Assembly (NCBI RefSeq): GCF_002105155.1
Contig: NW_019029048.1
Coordinates: 1-64,000, forward strand
DNA length: 64,000 nt
Direction of reading: 5' to 3'
Origin: Lobosporangium transversale
Taxonomy: Eukaryota > Mortierellomycota > Mortierellomycetes > Mortierellales > Mortierellaceae
The notes under the pieces are model-generated. The model was not told the DNA's origin. It made no database searches and saw only the letters and a program-made list of their open reading frames with translations. The first letter of the stretch is position 1. Every line of letters begins with the position of its first letter. Shown here piece by piece: positions 59,655 through 64,000 of this stretch. Made by a program: the position numbers and the translations under genes.

Positions 59655-60024
59655 TTGATGAATAACTAATGTAATCCAAGTTGGAAAATGAGTAACAGAT
59701 CTAAATCAAAGGACTTATTCAAAAGGATAGGTGACTGTGTTTAACATTTGTACCAGCAAATCGGTCAGGGATAAGAAAAAAAAATACATAAAATATACGT
59801 TGTTGTATCTATTGTACATGGTTAAAAAAAATGCGACCAACTATCTAGTCCTCTATGTAAGGTAGATGGTGATTGAGATAATGGTTAGATGGAGAGAATG
59901 GCCCGTGATATTGGTGCTTGTGAGCGTTGAATATGAATGATTCCTGTTATGGCAAATGGGATTTTTTTATAAAAAGCTGAATGTTGACAATGATCGCATT
60001 ATGTTCGTGCTGCCAAAAGTCTCT
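59655..60024. other. Intergenic, AT-rich; no gene seen
   Basis: About 370 nt between the SerRS start and the ISCA1 stop. It must carry the SerRS promoter; no TATA box recognised. Confidence 0.5.
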
Positions 60025-60939
60025 CTACGTCATGAAACTCATGCCACATCCACATGACTCCTTGACGTTGGGGTTATTGAATACAAACTGGGCCGAAAGC
60101 TTGTCTTCCACATAATCCATCTCAGATCCAAGCACGGATAGTAACGCCTTGTTGTCAACAAGAACTGTCACGCCTATGGAGAAAAGGAAAGACAAAAAGT
60201 CAATAAAATGGGGCTTTATATTAAATCAACTAAAAATAAAAAATAAATAAATAAAAAAGTAATTACCATCCTGCTTAATCTCCTCATCAAACTTCTCTTT
60301 CTTGGTTGTATACTGAAGATCATATTGCTGTCCTGAGCATCCTTTGGTACGGATCCCAACGCGGACTACCTTTGGTTCTGGTCCGTCTGTTAATGCACGC
60401 AGGCGAGAAACTGCCGCAGGTGTCTATCAAACAAAATATTTGTACCAAAATTTTGAGATCCATGACAGAGGTCGATATATAGTGAATCGGTGTAGGTCAA
60501 TAGGTTGCCCAGATGTATTTTTAAATTATTACAGTTTCGGTTGAGGGTTAACAAATTTGTAAAGCCGAATTGTCCGAAGTCGATTCCGTGCAGCGCAGTC
60601 CAATATTAAAAATAAAATAAAGTGGTGAGTGACAAATCGTATTTTTATACAGAAGTCAACATGACAATTAAAAAAGAAAGAGAAAAAATATATTATGTAT
60701 AAGAATAAAAGGAAATGCAACGACATGAGATGTGTTAGTCTATAAATCATTTCATTGAAAAAAAGGGTCTACAATCACATCGTTTGTAGAACGATTGGCT
60801 CAAATCAGTGCCAAAGAGTAAGGCATTATTGTTCAAAAAGGAGATAATAAAAAAAAAAACATACGAGAGTAAGAACAGCTTTGCGAGGACGAAGGATTTT
60901 TGGTGCGGCTGCCTTGACGACTTTTGCTGCCAGAGACAT
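60025..60939 (-). CDS. ISA1: Iron-sulfur cluster assembly A-type protein (ISCA1/Isa1)
   Basis: Three exons (60939-60865, 60423-60267, 60173-60025) encode 126 residues. The A-type fold is visible from LTPAAVSRLRALTDGPEPKV through VRVGIRTKGCSGQQYDLQYT to the C-terminal FNNPNVKESCGCGMSF. The three conserved cysteines (GCSG, then C-G-C) are all present. It acts in mitochondria in the late steps that make 4Fe-4S clusters. The first 25 residues, MSLAAKVVKAAAPKILRPRK, are basic and amphipathic, as expected of a presequence; the mature part would be about 100 residues. The first intron is about 440 nt, mostly AT-rich. Confidence 0.95.
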
Positions 60940-61201
60940 GATTGTATGACTTTGTGTGTTACGTGTGTTTGAGAGAAATGTATTCAAGGAACTAAAATAA
61001 ATCGCTGGGACAGAAAAGGTTGGGAAGGTTGGGAGTTGCCACATGATATGTCACGTGAACAATATACCGAATTCTACTTCGCCAAATATTTTCGGAATAG
61101 TAACTTCCCCTTCTTTCTATTGTATAGATCATCATTCCTGTTGTTCCCGAATAGTAACAACAAAGATGGAGCTTGTGGCATCACTGAACAGAGCATTATT
61201 T

Positions 61202-61219
61202 GGGGGGGGGGGGGGGGGG
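61202..61219. repeat. Poly-G homopolymer (18 G)
   Basis: Eighteen consecutive G, the only long G run in this AT-rich window, where homopolymers are otherwise A or T. It could form a G-quadruplex; it is also a frequent place for sequencing errors. Confidence 0.85.
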
Positions 61220-61705
61220 CTTTTGACTGTTTGTTTTGTTCTTTCTTTCCTTCACAATATCTTCAATGACGAACGAAATACTCGCCCTATGTTGCCGACT
61301 TTAGCCGGCAAGCAGTGACATCGTTTTCTGTTGGGTTTTTCATGTCAGTTGCTGAATAAGCAAGGTGTAAAGACGAGATCTACATATTAGATAATTTGGA
61401 GAGGCCAATACTGTGTCCATGTCGATATGGCTGTAGTCTGTAGACAATGTTGCAACGGTCAGATGCAACAAAGGTGAGAGAACACATGGCCTGATCGGTT
61501 GTAGGGTTCGTTAATGGCAAAGTTGTTTCAGAAGACATGAGACGTGTTGAATTTGTATTTTTAAAAAAAGAGTTTATACAAACAACGAATTAACATCAAA
61601 GGTTTGCTTCGTCTCTTAGTTCTTTCCTTGATCTGAAGTGATATTTGCTATCGCACTATTGCACTTGTAAAATATATATCATCCGTCATCGCACCTTCAG
61701 CAAAG

Positions 61706-61713
61706 TATAAAAG
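61706..61713 (+). promoter_or_regulatory. TATA box of the arrestin-like gene
   Basis: TATAAAAG at 61706-61713, about 61 nt upstream of ATG 61774. It is a perfect consensus in a well-placed position. Confidence 0.55.
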
Positions 61714-61773
61714 CAATACAAGCAATTTTATTACGTTGTCCGGCAAGCTAACCCACCATCAATAGCACTCATA

Positions 61774-62525
61774 ATGTCGACTCCAAGCGGCAATTTACTC
61801 TATCACAGGCAGATCCCACCACAGGGAACACCCACATCTTCTCCGGAGAGGCAATTATATCAATCACTCTCGAATGCGTCGTCCTTTGACCAACTGCCTC
61901 CTGCGATGAATGCCTGTGGATTGACACCTGCACCTTCGGATGATCATACGGACATGATCGCACACAATGCTGACATTACTCTTGAGGAGGACGAACATCA
62001 TCAGGATGACCATCAATCTAATCAACGACAAGCTCATCAACACCAGCATCCATACCTATTATATAGACATTCTCCTCAGAACATTAGTCGACCATCAACA
62101 CCGCCTGTATCACCTGCTGTTGTTGTACTTCCACCCACTCACTCGGGCACTGCACCGTCTTCACCTAGTGTTCTCTCTTCAACCACAACGCATTCAGACA
62201 ATAGTCTATCATCTAGCGGACCCTTATCCTCAGTAGCTTCGACATCATATTCGTACCATAGCGAAACACATCGGAATCACTTGCACTCTCCCTTCTCTCT
62301 CTTTTCACATGGAAGTAGTAGTGGCTCCCAAAGTGCCGATCACTTATTCAGCTCTTCAAAGACGCTTAGGATTGAACTAAATCAAACCGAGGTCGTCCTC
62401 AAACCTGGTCAACCAACTGTCATGGAGGGAGTTGTCTACTTGAGTCTACACAAAAACACCAAAGTCAAGACACTTCAATTAGAGTTTTCGGGGCGGTCGT
62501 CAGTCACCTGGGTGGATGGTATGCC

Positions 62526-62556
<31 letters not shown>

Positions 62557-64000
62557 TCACATCTCATAGGTTTTTATATAGTCTTTTTTGAACTAACTAA
62601 AAAAGCTGTGCGAATCGATAGATAATGCATACTCACCAGCCACTCGACAGACAACTGAACCGTATATAGAGCATACATGGACGTTGATCTCTCAGCAGCA
62701 AAAAAAATCACCAATTCACCTGCAGTCAGGACATCATGCCTACTTTTTCTCTCTAGAGCTGCCGGATACGCTACCGGGGACAATTACCACTACTCATGGC
62801 AAAGTGGAATATAAGCTCATAGCGACATTGACAAAGCCAGGCTTGACCTTCCACACCACTACAGCCACCACTCCCGTTACCATTCTCCGACGCAACCCAC
62901 CCTTGCCTTTACGGTCATACCAACGAGGTGGTCGTGCTGTAAGTAGTCCTGACGACAAGGTCAAGTACAGGATCAGTATGCCTCAAGTCCGTGTCCCTCA
63001 CAATACCAAGGTCCCTCTGCAAGTCTCGATTACCGCTCCAACAATGCGGACACATGTCCAAGTGTTGCAAGTGGGGCTTTGGGAACGAGTTGTTTATAGA
63101 TCTGAGGGCCGCAAGAGAGTGGATATGAGGTTGGTCAAGATTCAAAAGAGTGAGGGATGGGAGCGGCCTTCTGACCATGAGACGGAGGCATGGAACTGGA
63201 ACAAAGTCTTGCTTTTTGATATGCCTCATATGGGATCCGAATTCAATCAATGCAACCCCTCAGCAGACATTGGGTTGATGAAAATCGGACATATTTTGCG
63301 ATTTTCAATCTTGGGCACGGAAGGGACTAAGCGCTTTCGAGTAGAGAACGAAATTGAAGTCAAGGTTTTAGCTTTCGAAGATGAATACCAACTTGATCCG
63401 GAGGAGGAAAATGAAGGAAGTGATAGCGAGTTGCCTTCATATTTATCTTCATTTTCGACGCCGAGAGTATCGTTCGATTCTGAGAGAGAAATGGATCCTG
63501 CAGATGATCTGAGGTCGATGATCCAGCGAATTCACTTGCCTACGTATGCAGAGTCAGAAGAAGACGCCAACAGTAGAGCTACGTCACGCAATGTTAGTAG
63601 GGACACCAGCCGTGCGCCCAGCCGAAGCACCAGCCCAGAGAGAAGCCTATCTTCATCCAATCCTCTGCATGCACTCCATGGTCTTCTTCACCATCATCAC
63701 CATCATCACCATCATCACCATTCCCATAGCTCCCATTATCACAATCAGTCTCTTCCACATAGCCCACTAAGTGTCGGCCACTCTCCTGTGCCTAGCACTA
63801 CTCCAATCTCACCTTCTCCATTGAGAGCCACAGAACCTGCATGCGTTAATGTTGCTTCTGAAAATGCTAGGGGACTTGAAGTCCCAGTAACGGACGAACT
63901 TGCCTTACCGCCTCCTTTGCGCTCTTCCTTTTCGACAGATGGACCCTTACAGCCGCCGTCACAATTTAGCGATACTGAAAATGGAAGCAGCGATGACCCA
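61774..64000 (+). CDS. Arrestin-like protein (cut by window end)
   Basis: The N-terminal part (residues 1-200) is low complexity, rich in Ser, Pro, His and Thr. The arrestin N-domain follows: LRIELNQTEVVLKPGQPTVM then EGVVYLSLHKNTKVKTLQLE. After an intron containing a run of A (near 62525-62550), coding resumes at an AAAAAAG acceptor near 62605 with ESIDNAYSPATRQTTEPY and YFFSLELPDTLPGTITTTHG; the exact junction is not settled. The C-domain has VKYRISMPQVRVPHNTKVPL. Such proteins in fungi adapt ubiquitin ligases (Rsp5 type) to membrane transporters. A segment SELPSYLSSF, near 63430, is a PSY-like sequence, close to a PY motif. A His run lies at about 63695-63725. The gene continues past the window. 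Confidence 0.85.

Larger units (their letters stand above)
60940..61773. other. Divergent intergenic region, ISCA1 / arrestin
   Basis: About 830 nt with no gene. It includes a pure run of 18 G at 61202-61219. A TATA box for the arrestin-like gene is listed separately. Confidence 0.5.

Noticed and set aside
61036-61318. Open frames crossing the poly-G run
   Set aside because: They are short, lack domains and depend on the exact length of the homopolymer.

Overview
The window is nuclear DNA from a fungus, very probably an early-diverging, non-Dikarya lineage. A Mucoromycota/Mortierella-like genome is my best guess, inferred from gene style and not proven. Reasons: about 20 protein genes lie on both strands in a 64 kb stretch; introns are many and short (about 40-200 nt, GT..AG, often with long T runs). 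Fungal kinetochore and ER proteins (Dad1, Fta4, Sey1, Ada2) sit beside genes that yeasts have lost (CEP104, a HAUS5-like augmin subunit, neurochondrin, DNAJC11). Intergenic DNA is AT-rich and full of homopolymer and microsatellite tracts. Exon boundaries below were set by hand from reading frame, splice consensus and family similarity; none was checked by alignment.

Layout. 1-5.1 kb: gene-poor, with a 375-nt A/G-only tandem repeat, a hairpin and degenerate dispersed repeats. 5.36-8.18 kb (+): DEK-like chromatin protein with an added HMG box. 9.2-9.8 kb (+): decayed Mutator-like (MULE) transposase. 9.97-15.28 kb (-): CEP104 orthologue. 16.75-18.96 kb (+): CCT6 chaperonin subunit whose start codon is split by an intron. 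19.15-20.42 kb (-): Fta4 kinetochore protein. 20.79-24.98 kb (+): Pcf11, convergent with an Rpd3/HDAC1-type deacetylase (25.18-27.91 kb, -). 28.0-31.1 kb (-): composite C2H2 transcription factor. 33.5-34.7 kb (-): GST. 35.4-37.8 kb (+): Ada2. 38.0-40.0 kb (+): neurochondrin-like. 40.1-42.8 kb (-): HAUS5-like coiled coil, divergent from DNAJC11 (42.96-45.66 kb, +). 46.0-46.8 kb (-): Dad1 and a CsbD-like stress protein. 47.4-48.06 kb (-): broken XPG/FEN-like nuclease. 49.25-51.21 kb (+): alanine-glyoxylate aminotransferase with a mitochondrial presequence. 51.3-53.5 kb (-): Fanzor (eukaryotic TnpB-like, RNA-guided nuclease family). 54.4-57.6 kb (+): Sey1. 57.7-59.65 kb (-): mitochondrial seryl-tRNA synthetase. 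60.0-60.9 kb (-): ISCA1. 61.8 kb to the window end (+): arrestin-like protein, cut by the window edge.

Themes. Chromatin and transcription (DEK-HMG, Rpd3, Ada2, Pcf11, C2H2 factor) and spindle/kinetochore (CEP104, HAUS5-like, Dad1, Fta4) are over-represented for a random window, but nothing shows co-regulation. The most notable item is the Fanzor gene, which appears to keep all three RuvC motifs and the zinc ribbon and lies tail-to-tail with the aminotransferase gene, about 136 nt from its stop codon. Second is CEP104, normally a ciliary-tip protein, in what may be a non-flagellated fungus.
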